The notes under the pieces are model-generated. The model searched no databases and was not told where the DNA came from. It worked only from the letters and a program-made list of their open reading frames with translations. The translations under genes and the position numbers were made by a program. From Ophiura sarsii (Eukaryota; Echinodermata; Ophiuroidea; Amphilepidida; Ophiuridae), in assembly GCA_035610835.1 (NCBI GenBank), contig CM069459.1, positions 56,153,316 to 56,217,315 of the forward strand: 64,000 nucleotides of DNA, given 5' to 3'. Every line of letters begins with the position of its first letter. Within the stretch, counting starts at the first letter, position 1. Below are positions 42,101-51,239 of this stretch, one piece after another.

Positions 42101-44009
42101 CCATAATTTTGCTCATATCTCCGTCAATTCTGTACGGTTTTCGGCCATTTATAGCTTATAACCCGTGTCCGGTCATTATTTAGTATCAGTGAAATATTCA
42201 CGGCTTTAAAATGCAAAATGAGAAAGCCTTTTCAGGATACATACATACACACATACATACATACAACATACGGTGAATTATAGTAAGACTAGCGAGACGC
42301 CCGTTCTTCGAACGGGCTCCCGCTAGTAAGTAGCGCCTATCAGACAGAACCCCGGTGAAATAACACATAAGTAGCTATACGAAAATTTGTCTCGAAATTG
42401 GTAAGAATACATATAATGCATAGGCCTATATTTCCTTACCTGAAATTGCCGCCCCCGCACCGTGGTTATCTCAACACCCAAGGCCTAAACCTTAACCATC
42501 TCCCCAAGCTGTATCCCCTGGTTTATACTTTTAACCACACCATTTCCTTCCACTTCGTGACTCTCCCTGTTAGTGTTACGCACTTTAGTATCACATTTCT
42601 TCATTAACTCCCTGCCTCCCAAACCTCATTACTTCGTGGCCTCCCCTCGCCCGCCCGCCCCGTACTGTGCGATCTAAACCTTCAAGGCCTAAATTAACCA
42701 ACTCCCGTAGCGTTCTTCAGTAACCCAGTTGCCTCCCAAACCTCATTACTTCATGGCCTCCCCTCGCCTCCGCCCCCACCACCCCCTCCCCGGGGCCTTC
42801 CCCTGCCGTCTCTTGCCCGCCGTCCCCGCCCCGCCCCTACCGCCCGCCATGTGCTTATAAACATTCAAGGCCTAAATTAACTAACTCCCGTAGCGCAGCG
42901 TATTTCTCCAATATTTGCCCGCTCGCGTGTGTAGGCGTGCGTGGGTGTAGTGCGTGTGAGCGTTTATTTTGCACGGCGCACAACGACGCGTTAGTGTTAG
43001 GCGCCGAATGCATGGTTGCAATACGCATGAAGATAAACAAAACAAACACGGCCCGTATCCATGGGTTTTCATGGTTTTTTACTCATATCTCGGTAAATTT
43101 TGAGAGATCTTATACATTTGTCTTTATTACTAGAAAGAAAGAGCGATTAGGCGAGGGGAAAAACCCTGTTTAACGGGCCCGACCGACCCTCTTTTTGCGT
43201 TTTCAAGATTGTTTTTCATTTTTTTCTTTCTAGATACCTTTTTCTCAAATCATGTCAAATCAGCCGTTTTTTGGGCGAAAATATGTCGAAAATTTTGTTT
43301 TTTCAGATTTTGGTGACATTTTTTTTAGGTTAAAAAATCGCCCAACCGACCGACATTACTTGATAGGTCCGTCCGCCCGCAAAACAAAGGTTTTTTCTCG
43401 TCGCCTTACAGTGACATTTCTAAGTTCGGCGGCCATTGGATTATCGAGCAGGCTGCCCTACCTACTTTTCCCCTTTTTTGTGAGAAAAAGTGATCATCTT
43501 CAAGCAAAATTCACTCTAAATGATCAAATTTCAAAATCTTGCCGTCTAACATAGGGCTTTATATCACTAATGTTGTACATATCCATATGGGGCTCTAATT
43601 AGTAGGTAATAATGTTGAATAATACATTTTATTTTATTTCTTTCTCCCTTTTTAATCCTCAATAAACAATTACAATTATTGTTATACGATCGCTTAATGT
43701 GTAAAGATTTGTATGCATCTTGGGATATTTGTTAATTTCATTCCACGAAAATAAATAATTATGTGCCTCATATCCAAACATAATTTTCACTGGAAATATC
43801 TTATTCATGTCAATTTGCAGTAACAATCTTTGCTATATCGTATCTATAACCATTTACCTGTTGATTCCGACAAATATGATATCTCTTCCACTCAATGATA
43901 TGCCATGCTTTCCTAGAAATCCGTCAAATACGATCATTACAAATGCAGACAAAATGATCAATGACAAAGTCAGAATCCAGCGGCCGTTCTTGTTTCGAAA
44001 ACAGTACAT
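23925..44009 (-). CDS. ST8Sia-like sialyltransferase gene, copy B (4 exons)
   Basis: Complete predicted GT29 sialyltransferase of the alpha-2,8 type, a Golgi type II membrane protein using CMP-sialate. Exons: 44009-43858, 27166-27044, 25849-25334, 24183-23925. Phases agree at each junction (split codons AGT, AGG and AAG), giving 349 residues, in the normal range for ST8Sia enzymes. It has an anchor, a stem with a W-N-E-T sequon, motif L (starts CAVIGNGG), motif S, HYYD (motif III) and HKMPVE (motif VS), and ends D-K-C-E-D. A Cys near the C-terminus matches the position of the second-disulfide Cys in vertebrate ST8SIA4. Intron 1 is 16.7 kb because of transposon insertions; introns 2 and 3 are about 1.2 kb each. 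Confidence 0.9.
25334..25849 (-). CDS. copy B exon 3: sialylmotif L
   Basis: Acceptor GTTATTATTACAG and donor AA|GTAAGT frame 516 bp. It contains motif [16 protein letters not shown]...[12 protein letters not shown], with both conserved Cys and the donor-binding Asn/Gly pattern. Compared with copy A it has a 4-residue deletion just after motif L. Confidence 0.9.
26577..26882. repeat. 35-bp minisatellite in intron 2 of copy B
   Basis: Nine units with an exact 35-bp period (starts at 26577, 26612, 26647, 26682, 26717, 26752, 26787, 26822 and 26857). Each contains GTTCCAGTATCG followed by CGATACTG(G/A)AAC, a near-perfect dyad. Spacer positions vary (gaattactt, gatttactt, gatttacac). It is absent from copy A. 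Confidence 0.9.
27044..27166 (-). CDS. copy B exon 2: stem region
   Basis: Acceptor TTTGTCTTTACTTTGCAG, donor AG|GTACCG, 123 bp and the same frame as copy A. The open frame continues upstream into the intron (to about 27,201) without an ATG, so the exon must be entered by splicing. Confidence 0.85.
27288..28644. mobile_element. mariner-type element, TA-flanked
   Basis: CGAGGGGCATTCAATAAATA at the left and its near-complement at the right (...GCCCCTCG), with TA on both sides (27286-27287 and 28645-28646). TIR similarity runs about 50 bp and then fades. The length, 1357 bp, is that of a full mariner, but no transposase reading frame was recognised. Confidence 0.8.
28647..30619. other. AT-rich interior of the 10.6-kb insertion, left part
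   Basis: No gene is recognised. It carries four copies of a GTATTCGTAGGTAAC-like motif (28735, 29095, 29117, 29468) and diverged direct repeats near 29,625, 29,955 and 30,360 around taagaatgtgcg. Confidence 0.5.
31404..31508 (-). mobile_element. LINE/SINE 3' tail with (ATT)n
   Basis: On the minus strand it reads GCGCTTTGAGCCATTTGG, then GGCGCTATATAAATA, then (ATT)n, the conserved 3' end of CR1/L2-like LINEs. It interrupts the left TIR of the surrounding element; the right TIR lacks it. Confidence 0.75.
31690..33624 (+). pseudogene. transposon-borne FEN1/XPG-like (PIN) nuclease-related protein, frameshifted
   Basis: Successive frames give one protein. The N-terminal part reads [11 protein letters not shown] (31,695) and [11 protein letters not shown] (32,000). 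Then come P-R-A-L-F-A (32,180), L-K-A-S-T-R-E-R-R (32,466), H-H-E-E-A-D-T-K-I (32,730), S-P-D-T-D-V-L-V-L (32,809), G-F-H-G-I-S-G-A-D (32,970), K-F-A-G-K-G-K (33,006), [11 protein letters not shown] (33,200) and a Cys-rich acidic tail ending at 33,624. The order E-E-A-D, D-x-D, G-x-D, G-K-G-K resembles the acidic metal-binding sites and helix-hairpin region of XPG/FEN1 nucleases. Similar uncharacterised proteins are common in cnidarian and marine invertebrate genomes. At least three frameshifts or stops make this copy inactive. Confidence 0.7.
33831..33903 (+). other. tRNA-like sequence (degenerate, SINE-type)
   Basis: An A-box-like TTAGCTCAGTCAATAGG and a B-box-like GGGATCGAATCCC sit 73 nt end to end. 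The acceptor stem does not pair (5' GGGGACT against 3' GGGTGCT), so this is a tRNA-derived SINE or pseudo-tRNA and not a functional tRNA gene. Confidence 0.55.
35336..37750. other. AT-rich interior of the 10.6-kb insertion, right part
   Basis: No gene is recognised. The 15-bp GTATTCGTAGGTAAC-like motif recurs at 36267, 36620, 36637, 37009, 37039, 37197 and 37388 in both orientations. Confidence 0.5.
38001..43093. mobile_element. five-unit Helitron/Helentron-like array in intron 1 of copy B
   Basis: Five units of about 1.0-1.15 kb start at CTAG followed by a strong hairpin (CTAGCGGGA, GCCCGTTC, TTC, GAACGGGC, TCCCGCTAG) at 38002, 39151, 40163, 41157 and 42289. Each unit has a C-rich half, a conserved gtgcgtgggtgtagtgcgtg block and a tcaattctgtacggtttt block. 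It then ends in an (atac)n microsatellite before the next hairpin. A palindrome with CTAG, an internal microsatellite and tandem arrangement recall Helentrons/DINE-1 elements. No Rep/helicase is present. Copy A shows an empty site (about 14,584). ORFs in the array are low-complexity artefacts. Confidence 0.65.
43159..43392. mobile_element. old MITE in intron 1 of copy B
   Basis: Diverged homologue of the 14699-14862 element, with ends AAACCCTGTTTAACGGGC and a diverged complement, sharing gcgattaggcgagg in the left flank. Its presence at the same intron position in both copies dates it before the duplication. Confidence 0.65.
43858..44009 (-). CDS. copy B exon 1: start codon and signal anchor
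   Basis: The ATG at 44009-44007 has an in-frame TGA 6 nt upstream. It encodes the tail [10 protein letters not shown] and the anchor [18 protein letters not shown]. It ends AAC-AG|GTAAATGG, phase 2, as in copy A. Because exon 2 lies 16.7 kb away, an automatic gene model could easily miss it. Confidence 0.85.
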
Positions 44010-44248
44010 CCTTACTCAGGTAGTAAAATGCAACGACTTAAAAAGGCAAGGCGGTGAATCAAAATCTACTCCTTGTTTTAGGATATGAACTACCAAGTAC
44101 ACATCAATTCTGGTAAAAATAATTGTAGAAATAACACTGCACCGAGATGCAATACGATTAATGAGCGTTTGTGCCTTGTGCTCTGGAGGTAACGGTCTGC
44201 TGGTCAGTACAGTAACTATGACTACATGTATAAAGGTATTGAAAGATA
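44010..44248 (-). promoter_or_regulatory. conserved 5' flank of copy B
   Basis: Similar to 15115-15375 upstream of copy A. The similarity stops at the MITE that begins near 44,249. It probably includes 5' UTR and promoter. No core element can be assigned. Confidence 0.45.
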
Positions 44249-44503
44249 ATTGAGGACCCTAGTGCTAAAAGAGGGTTAAGTCACATTGAGAAAAATGGCA
44301 AAAACTGGGTTTCATTGTGTCCATGTGTGGACTTGACCCACTCGGGTTTGACCTCCCATGGATTCTTACACAGCTTTAACGCATGGCTTAACTTTAACAT
44401 TTGAACAGAGGGTGCAGAGATCCTCTTTGTAGCAGAAAACTGATACTAACTACAATTTCACAAGATTGTGACTTAACCCTCTTTTAGATCTAGGGTCCTC
44501 AAT
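44249..44503. mobile_element. MITE upstream of copy B
   Basis: TIRs of about 36 bp, AATTGAGGACCCTAG...AAAAGAGGGTTAAGTCACA and complement. No target duplication is visible beyond the ends. It marks the 5' limit of the duplicated segment. Confidence 0.75.
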
Positions 44504-45792
44504 TGCAATGAGGGCAAACCCCGCTGTATACGACGATAAATGAGGCCTAAAAATAGTTTGTTTGCCCAAACACAACCTACCCATAAAATATCAAAACCCC
44601 ATGCTTTTTTTTAAAATAATGATTTGTGTTAAAAAATATAATGTATTGAATGATATGTTCATCTTAATTTGCCAAACTATAGCAACAAAACTGCCCTGTA
44701 ATTTACTAATTCCCACGTACATATCCACTATTTAAAACACCAAGGAGATGCAAATCCAAGAGTACTGAATATTTCATCTCATTTGATAGCATTTCTCTGC
44801 TGGAAGTACGCCCTCCCCTATTGAGTATACTCATTCCAAATAAAGCTAAAACAATATAGCTATCTGAATACGTGTATGATACTACGACGATAAATGACTG
44901 CGATGCTTTTAATTTAAAAAGAAAACACGATAGGTGAGTGTTTATACATTAATCAAATAATTATCCGTGCTCATATTTACAGTCTCGAAGTATATTATGC
45001 CATAGTATGGTTATAAATAGTGTTTGTTGATTTGTCTGTTTGTTTGTTGATTTGTCTATTTATTTGTTATCTGGAACAACTACTAGGGATATTTTGGAAT
45101 AATGAAGCGTGTCAGTTTGTGTTAATGCGTTTCCAGGCAACGCACCATCAGTGTTCATTACCACCAAAAGCTACCGAATACATGTTTTGAGCGGATGTAT
45201 ATTATGAGTGGAAGAAATTACAATAAATGATCATTTATAATTTATGTCACACTCAGCTATCGTTTAAAATATTCATTACGTCATTTGCCCAAGCACCGGC
45301 TCCACTTAATAAAATCGGTCTTAAATTGCACGCATTATGCACATATCTTCACAATAACCATGGAATAATCGTACTTCCATGCAATAACGAAATATTTGAT
45401 CACTTTAATGGCATCATACGAGTTGATCGATACGGCAATTGTTTTAGGCTTAGTTAGAACTGGGTTATGTTCAACGTATTATCAAAATCAATAGGTTATT
45501 TTCAATTTCAGGCACTCATGATGTTCAAAATATTGTTCTGTATGAGCAAGGCGAAAACACTCGCGCTCTAAATGAAGTTCAGTTTCGTAAATGTATTTCC
45601 TTTTTATTACCCTTCAAGTGTATGAGGAGATGGCCATATCCACCCAAGATTTGGGGTGCTGTTTTTTCGCGTCCGCATTGTGACGCAACATGATTTGACT
45701 GATGTTTTAAACTTGTTTTGGTTGCGCAAGTTATGGTGAAACAAAATCAAAATCAAAATTAGCTTGGATATCCCGGGGTGCATCGATGGTGT
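44504..45792. other. no gene seen
   Basis: AT-rich intergenic sequence. The ORF at 45227-45457 has no recognisable motif. Confidence 0.4.
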
Positions 45793-45800
45793 GACATTAC

Positions 45801-47207
45801 CAGTGTTGTAGGACTCGCGACTCGGACTCGGACTCGATTCTGACTCGAGTCCTTTTTTTTTTCAACGACTCGGACTCGGTCCCAGTACTCGAAGACTCGG
45901 ACTCGGACTCGGACCCCAAGGACTCGAGTTCTCAACGAGTCCGACAAAATTTGGTTTTTTCAGGTGTTTTATTTTCATTAATTTACCTGAATTTTGTTTT
46001 GCTGAGGGACTGAATTCCGTAGTCCGCCGCTAGCAAAAAAAGAAAGATAAATGAATGATCAAATGAACCAAGACAAATGCCCAACAAATAAATCGATTCA
46101 TCCGTTATTTTGCCTGCCGAGGTGCGATACTTTTTGTAATACAATTTTACCATTGGTTGACACAATGACAACTTGACAAGGAGCATCTCAGCCGCATGGA
46201 ATCAACGCCATACGATTGGGCTCGAATTCACATCTATTTAGTGCACGCGGGTGCGCCCAATATTACCCAACGTGCCGTGTGTGCATGTAGAACAATTTCC
46301 GGGTTTGGAGAGTTTGGGCGAAAAAACACCCACCTTCCCGTGGTTTTACCTCCATTTACCAGTTTGTGCAGTTGTATTAATCTGCAGCGCTCACTTCACT
46401 TTACAGCTGACCAATATTGATTACGTTAGCGCGCGTGTGATGAAATGATTTAGCGTTGTTTCAGCTGGACTTTTGCTACTTCAAATATTATTTTACCGTT
46501 CGTTGAGTTGAATTCAATATTAAAAGATATCGTCAATTTAGTATTGCTTTAAAAACACTGAAATACAAAGAATATTAAATTATATCCCGGCTTTTATCAG
46601 AATTATTAGCCTTAGCAATAGCAATAATTTACTTTTTAGCTTGATCTGTTGCTGTTCGTCCATCGCAAAGCAAAGATGACAATGACAACAAAGATTAGTT
46701 AGTTGAATTTTATTTGTGTCCGAAGATGACTAACAAGACCAATCCGGGCAAGGAGGCATTTCCCACATGTGTGGCACTTGTGATCAGTATCTGGCGTTGC
46801 TCTCGTCTTGCGGACCTCACGTTTTCCTCCTACACTCTTTCTAATTTGAGTAATTCTGCATGCAAATAATTGCAGATAAGCAGTTTGTAAATAAAAGAAC
46901 AACCACAAAGACAACACAAGCCTAATAAGTTAGTTACTGAACTGACTGTGATTATACTTTAATTAGTTTACAAGTAAACAGTATAGAACTGAAATTCTGA
47001 TTAATAAAACGTTGATATAGTATTGGTGAACTGCGTCTTGAATTTGATACATAAGGACTCGGACTCGGACTCGAACTCGGATATTGAGGACTCGGACTCG
47101 GACTCGGACTCGGACATAGAAATTGGCAAAGACTCGGCTCGGACTCGAGTCCTTTTCTCAAGGACTCGGACTCGGACTCGGATGATTAGGACTCGACTCC
47201 AACACTG
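45801..47207. mobile_element. hAT-type nonautonomous element with GGACTC repeats
   Basis: The ends CAGTGTTG(T/G)AG and complement are flanked by a perfect 8-bp duplication gacattac (45793-45800 and 47208-47215), the hAT signature. Both subterminal regions are arrays of the hexamer ggactc (about 45,812-45,935 and 47,053-47,200) in direct orientation, with inverted outer ends. The 1407-bp interior has no hAT transposase but contains a LINE-derived zinc-finger fragment. Confidence 0.9.
46690..46930 (-). mobile_element. LINE 3'-end fragment with C2H2-like knuckle
   Basis: The minus strand encodes H-K-C-H-T-C-G-K-C...R-I-G-L-V-S-H-L-R-T, a C2H2-type finger like the one at the C-terminus of some non-LTR retrotransposons. 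It is followed by a tail with gtcattgtcatc and gcgatggacgaacagc, also LINE-like. It is nested in the hAT element. Confidence 0.6.
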
Positions 47208-47215
47208 GACATTAC

Positions 47216-48105
47216 GGAAACAAATACGGTATACGTTTAGAGCCGCAATATGTTTGTCTAAGTGATTGTTTGATCACTAGAACATTGCATTCCCTACGCA
47301 TTTGGAAACCTCTTTTGAAAAACTGGCAATTGCTTAATTATTTAATTGAAGATATTTATGCAACACCGATTCTACTTAATAATTAGTTCAACATCCAGCG
47401 TTCAAACGTGCGCGCATTATGCACAAGTATTCACAAAATCGAGTGAAAGTAATTACCTTAATGACATTACACGAGCTGTTTCATTCAAAGCAATCGACTT
47501 GGCAATCATTCAGGCCTATTATTATTATTTTTTTATCTTTTATTGTTTATTACTATCAATTATATTTATACATGTTCACATAATTTTCACATTTTACATA
47601 GTTATTATGTTTACATTGCATTACCGTTACATTTATAACACATTATCATATGCTTTTCAGCATGTTTACATTGCATATCATTACATGTATAGCACATTTT
47701 CATATGCTTTTCAGCATGTTTACATTAGACCTATTCAGACCAATTATTGATGGTTGAGTTCAACTTGTACTTAAATTAATTGGGTGTTTTCAACTCGTAA
47801 GCCTATTGTGACGAACATAATAATAAATTATTTATATTATTTGTGTGGCAACCGTCGAATCGAGCCAATATACATTATGTCCGAATCTATGACAAGACTG
47901 TCGTATTTATCAAATTGCATAGACTGCATACACGAGAGTCGTTAATGCATGTGCAGATACAAATCGAGTATACACAGTCTAAGCGTTGAACTTTAAAATA
48001 AGAATATAAGTTTTGATTATTAAATGCTATGAGCTTTGTATGCCAACATTTGAACTGCACATTTTGGGGATTTTAACTGCACATTTTCCAATCTCTGCTG
48101 CACAT
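47216..48105. other. no gene; short internal repeat
   Basis: Two direct copies of about 53 bp, each ending catatgcttttcagcatgtttacatt, span about 47,607-47,725. The ORF at 47346-47750 is driven by this AT-rich repeat and is not credible as a gene. Confidence 0.5.
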
Positions 48106-48109
48106 AATG

Positions 48110-48680
48110 TGTAATCATCATCATCATCATTGGTCGTCCGTGGACGAAATGGAGGAAGCATTCGCAACATACTGGGCCCAGACTTTCCTGTCATTCATGA
48201 GTTGGCGGATCTCTGGTGGATCTATATAAACCCATATTGTTCTTGACGGTATCAGGATACTGAAGAGGTCTTCTGCCTCTGTTAGCTTTCCCACCAGGAG
48301 GAGTCCAGAAAATTAGACGGGAGATAGGCTGGTTGGTTGTTCGTATGCAGTGGCCAGCAAAACATATACGGCGCTGCCTGATTTTTTATGTTATAGGGAT
48401 GATATCGCCATATACCACAGTGTTTGGGGTGTGATCCCTCTTACTGATGTTAAATATTCTACGTAACAGTTGAGTATAGCATCCGTTGATTCGGTCTTTA
48501 ATTTTCCTGCTGATGGTCCATGTTTCAGAGCCGTACAACAAAATGCTTTGTACGCAGGCTTTGAATAATCTGATTTTTGTTGTTCTTTCGAGATCAGACT
48601 TCTGGCAGCACGCTTATTTTAGGGCCTGCACTGTACGCGTACTGTCCAAAGGGTTGTCACTGTATGCTGTATCACATTAG
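48110..48680 (-). mobile_element. LINE C-terminal fragment
   Basis: The minus strand reads L-L-Y-G-S-E-T-W-T (about 48,520), then G-C-Y-T-Q-L-L-R-R, R-D-H-T-P-N, R-F/I-C-F-A-G-H-C and W-T-P-P-G-G...R-G-R-R-P. This is the standard C-terminal order of many endonuclease/RT LINEs. It ends at a tail with repeated atc at 48,117-48,135. It has stops and frameshifts and is 5'-truncated. Confidence 0.85.
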
Positions 48681-48689
48681 TTTTGCCAG

Positions 48690-49235
48690 GCACATCAGAG
48701 AGTGTGCTATTTCAGTATCATTGCTTGAATCGAATCATTGTAGAGAGCAATTATAGATCATGTGTACAGCTTGCACAAGCATGTGAAACTTTGCATCAGA
48801 TAATTCTCTAGATTATAAAATTAACAATCACTAAACAGCTAAAGGTGGAAGTCTGATGAAAAAATGTTGTCAAAATTGCATAAATCTTGAACTATGCATG
48901 TACATGTACTAAAAAGTACATGTATGAGGGTTTGGTTTGGTTTGGTTCTTCGAATTTGATCCATATTTTTACATCACAATTTTTTTTAACAAGGGGCTCT
49001 ATAGAATAGTGAATGCTCTCATGCTGTTTGGTTTACACATCCATTTTGGATAATGTCAGGTCCATCAAGTTCATCAAAGGTTGCAGGAATCTGTTCAGAT
49101 TCTTCTTTGCGAAAATCTGTGGATTCTCGACCTCTTTTCAATAGTGTGTTAAACAGATTCTATTTTAATTTCTAGCCCTGTTGTGCAATTGTTTAAAACA
49201 GTTTGACACAGTAATTCTCATGACTGTGATTCAGT
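48690..49235. other. no gene seen
   Basis: Contains a short palindrome (gtacatgtactaaaaagtacatgtat, about 48,900) and a ggttt simple repeat near 48,933. Nothing else is recognised. Confidence 0.4.
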
Positions 49236-49619
49236 TTAAGGTTGGTGCCAACAAAATGTTTTTTATCTCAAAAATCTCATTTTTGGCACTTTTTGGTCAA
49301 TATTTTCAAAACAAACAAATTTTAAGCCAAAAAAAAAAATTCGCTCCTAGATAATTGACTTCAGATGATTTTGGTGAAATTTTGGAATTTTTAATCAAAA
49401 ACTGATATTGTTAGGTTGTCTGAAAAATTTTGACGCCAAAAAGGTGATTTTTGGGCAAAAATGTAAAAAACACTAATTTTAGTAAAATTTGATACCAAAA
49501 ATGGATTCTCTGACTCATTTCATTACAAAAAATGTATACTTTTATGTACATCACATTTATAATTTAAAAGTTACAGTGCTTGATAATTTGGCGCCAAACA
49601 GGGTTGACACCAACCTTAA
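49236..49619. mobile_element. TTAA-flanked MITE
   Basis: TTAAGGTTGGTGCCAAC at the left and the complement of TTAAGGTTGGTGTCAAC at the right, with TTAA at both ends (49236-49239 and 49616-49619). The 384-bp interior is AT-rich with ttttggc/gccaaa words in both orientations. It is piggyBac-like by target choice. Confidence 0.75.
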
Positions 49620-49865
49620 GCCCTGATGCACATCGGTGGTATGGCCACCAGGTCCAGGAACAGATCCAGAGAGCTTGTGATGACATGGCAACATATTCAG
49701 CAATCATTCATTCAAAACTGGTGTTTTTAATTCAGTGGAAACTCATTAGCACAAAATCTGATAGCACCAAATTCCGGATAACACAAAGCCGCTTTCAATG
49801 ACAAAAAGAAACAAACAATACAAGCAAGGTCAATGTTTTACATTGTATGTGACTTCAAAGGTACC

Positions 49866-49867
49866 TT

Positions 49868-49901
<34 letters not shown>

Positions 49902-50550
49902 GTAATTTGTATAGCGCCGGTATCCGTCAGAAATGACGCTCATGGCGCTTTTGTAAACATGTTATATAAGTAATTAATAGCACAAAAATGATAAATAGCA
50001 TGGGTATTATACATATACTGTTTTGTACGCTTCATTGAACAAATGAGTCTTTAAAATTTTCTTAAAACCATGAATAGAATCTGTACATTTAGCATCGTGT
50101 GGTAGACTGTTCCAAATTCTTGCAACAGCAACGAGAAATGAACGTTCTCCCCATTGTTTTGATGAGCGGAGTCCACTGTGTCCAGGTATATAGGGTTGCA
50201 CAAGCTCAGTGAGATATTGTGGCGCCCTGTGTTGTAAAATTTTGAATGCGAGTAAAGCAAGTTTATATCTGATTCTATGCTCAACAGGTAGCCAATGCAA
50301 GTCCATAAGCACAGGGGTTATGTGATCAGATATTTTGGTGAAAGTTATAATTCTAGCAGCGATATTTTGAATACGTTGAAGACGCTGAAGTTGAGAAGCT
50401 GTAACCCCATACAACAATGAATTTCCCATGTCAAGTCTTGAGGTAATAAATGCATGGGTGATCAATTCAGCAGTTTCTCTATTGAGGTGGTGTCTGATCC
50501 GTCCGATGTTTCGAATGGACATGTATGCAGCTTTATGAATTATAATTAAT
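49866..50550 (-). mobile_element. CR1/L2-like LINE 3' end with (ATT)n tail
   Basis: An open frame on the minus strand down to the stop at 50007 covers the post-RT domain: H-A-F-I-T-S-R-L-D, L-Q-R-I-Q-N-I-A-A-R, D-H-I-T-P-V-L, L-H-W-L-P-V and W-N-S-L-P. It ends F-K-K-I-L-K-T-H-L-F. The 3' UTR keeps the GGCGCTATACAAATTACC end and then (ATT)n at 49,870-49,900. It is 5'-truncated near 50,540. The uninterrupted frame suggests a relatively young copy. Confidence 0.9.
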
Positions 50551-50777
50551 ATAAACACACATTTCATTTGAAGAATCCAGCCTACGAGATGATGCTATCA
50601 TCATTTACGTATTAACGCACCATTAAGTATTATTCAGTGGTTTTTTTAAGAGTAAAAAAAAGACACATTTCTTATTTTTATTTCCCCCCCAAGAGTAAAA
50701 AATGAATTGAATGTCAAGGGACAATTATCCGAGAATCATGTTTCCTACGATTCTGGATCACTCTTGGAGTTCGTCTT

Positions 50778-50845
50778 TCAAAGCCTGCCTATAGATTGGT
50801 AGTTATTGTCTTTTGGATTGGACATATCCGCCATTGTCTGATTAC
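50778..50845 (-). CDS. putative terminal exon, paralogous to 56110-56180
   Basis: A strong polypyrimidine tract and acceptor (TTGTTGGTTTACAG) lead into 21 codons and TGA, opening with two bases of a split codon: N-Q-T-M-A-D-M-S...S-I-G-R-L. The same arrangement of tract, acceptor and short exon recurs at 56110-56180, with indels of multiples of 3. The gene is unidentified and its upstream exons were not found. Confidence 0.4.
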
Positions 50846-51016
50846 CTGTAAACCAACAAATTTGAAGGTGAAGAAAAAGGGGAAAAAACTGGGTTAGTAT
50901 TTCATTCAAGTTATAAATATTGCTAGCCATCAATTTAACTTGACTGTTGAGCGTTAGTGGTGTGCACCGTATGCCCCTCATGAGTGAATTTGATAAAGCC
51001 TTGTAGTCGTGTGCCG

Positions 51017-51185
51017 ACCTGCAATGTTAGAAAACAGTGTTCGAACACTTAGTAGGCCTAATGTAAAGTCATCCCCTTCCCCTCTGCTGATCAATGTTGA
51101 GTCGCCCAACTTGCCACAAACATCAGCCCGTGGCCTAGCAACATTGATTGCTGGGGGAGGGGAGTGGTATATCGAAGGGGAGCTT
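51017..51185. repeat. ~170-bp dispersed repeat, copy 1
   Basis: Shares, in inverted orientation, about 170 bp with 58085-58262, including gttcgaacact, gatcaatgttga and ggcctagcaacattgat. The element is itself an imperfect palindrome (cccttcccc... and ...ggggaggg), so it may be a small MITE. Confidence 0.65.
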
Positions 51186-51239
51186 TCAGGCTAGCACATG
51201 CAAATTGGTATTTTCACATAACTCTAATAACGCGTACTA

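Noticed and set aside
38326..42860. Pro/Ser/Thr-rich and His-rich ORFs in the Helitron-like array
   Set aside because: They arise from C-rich and (atac)n sequence repeated in every unit and have no start or splice support.
47346..47750. 134-codon ORF rich in Tyr, Ile and Phe
   Set aside because: Generated by an AT-rich 53-bp direct repeat; not a credible membrane protein.
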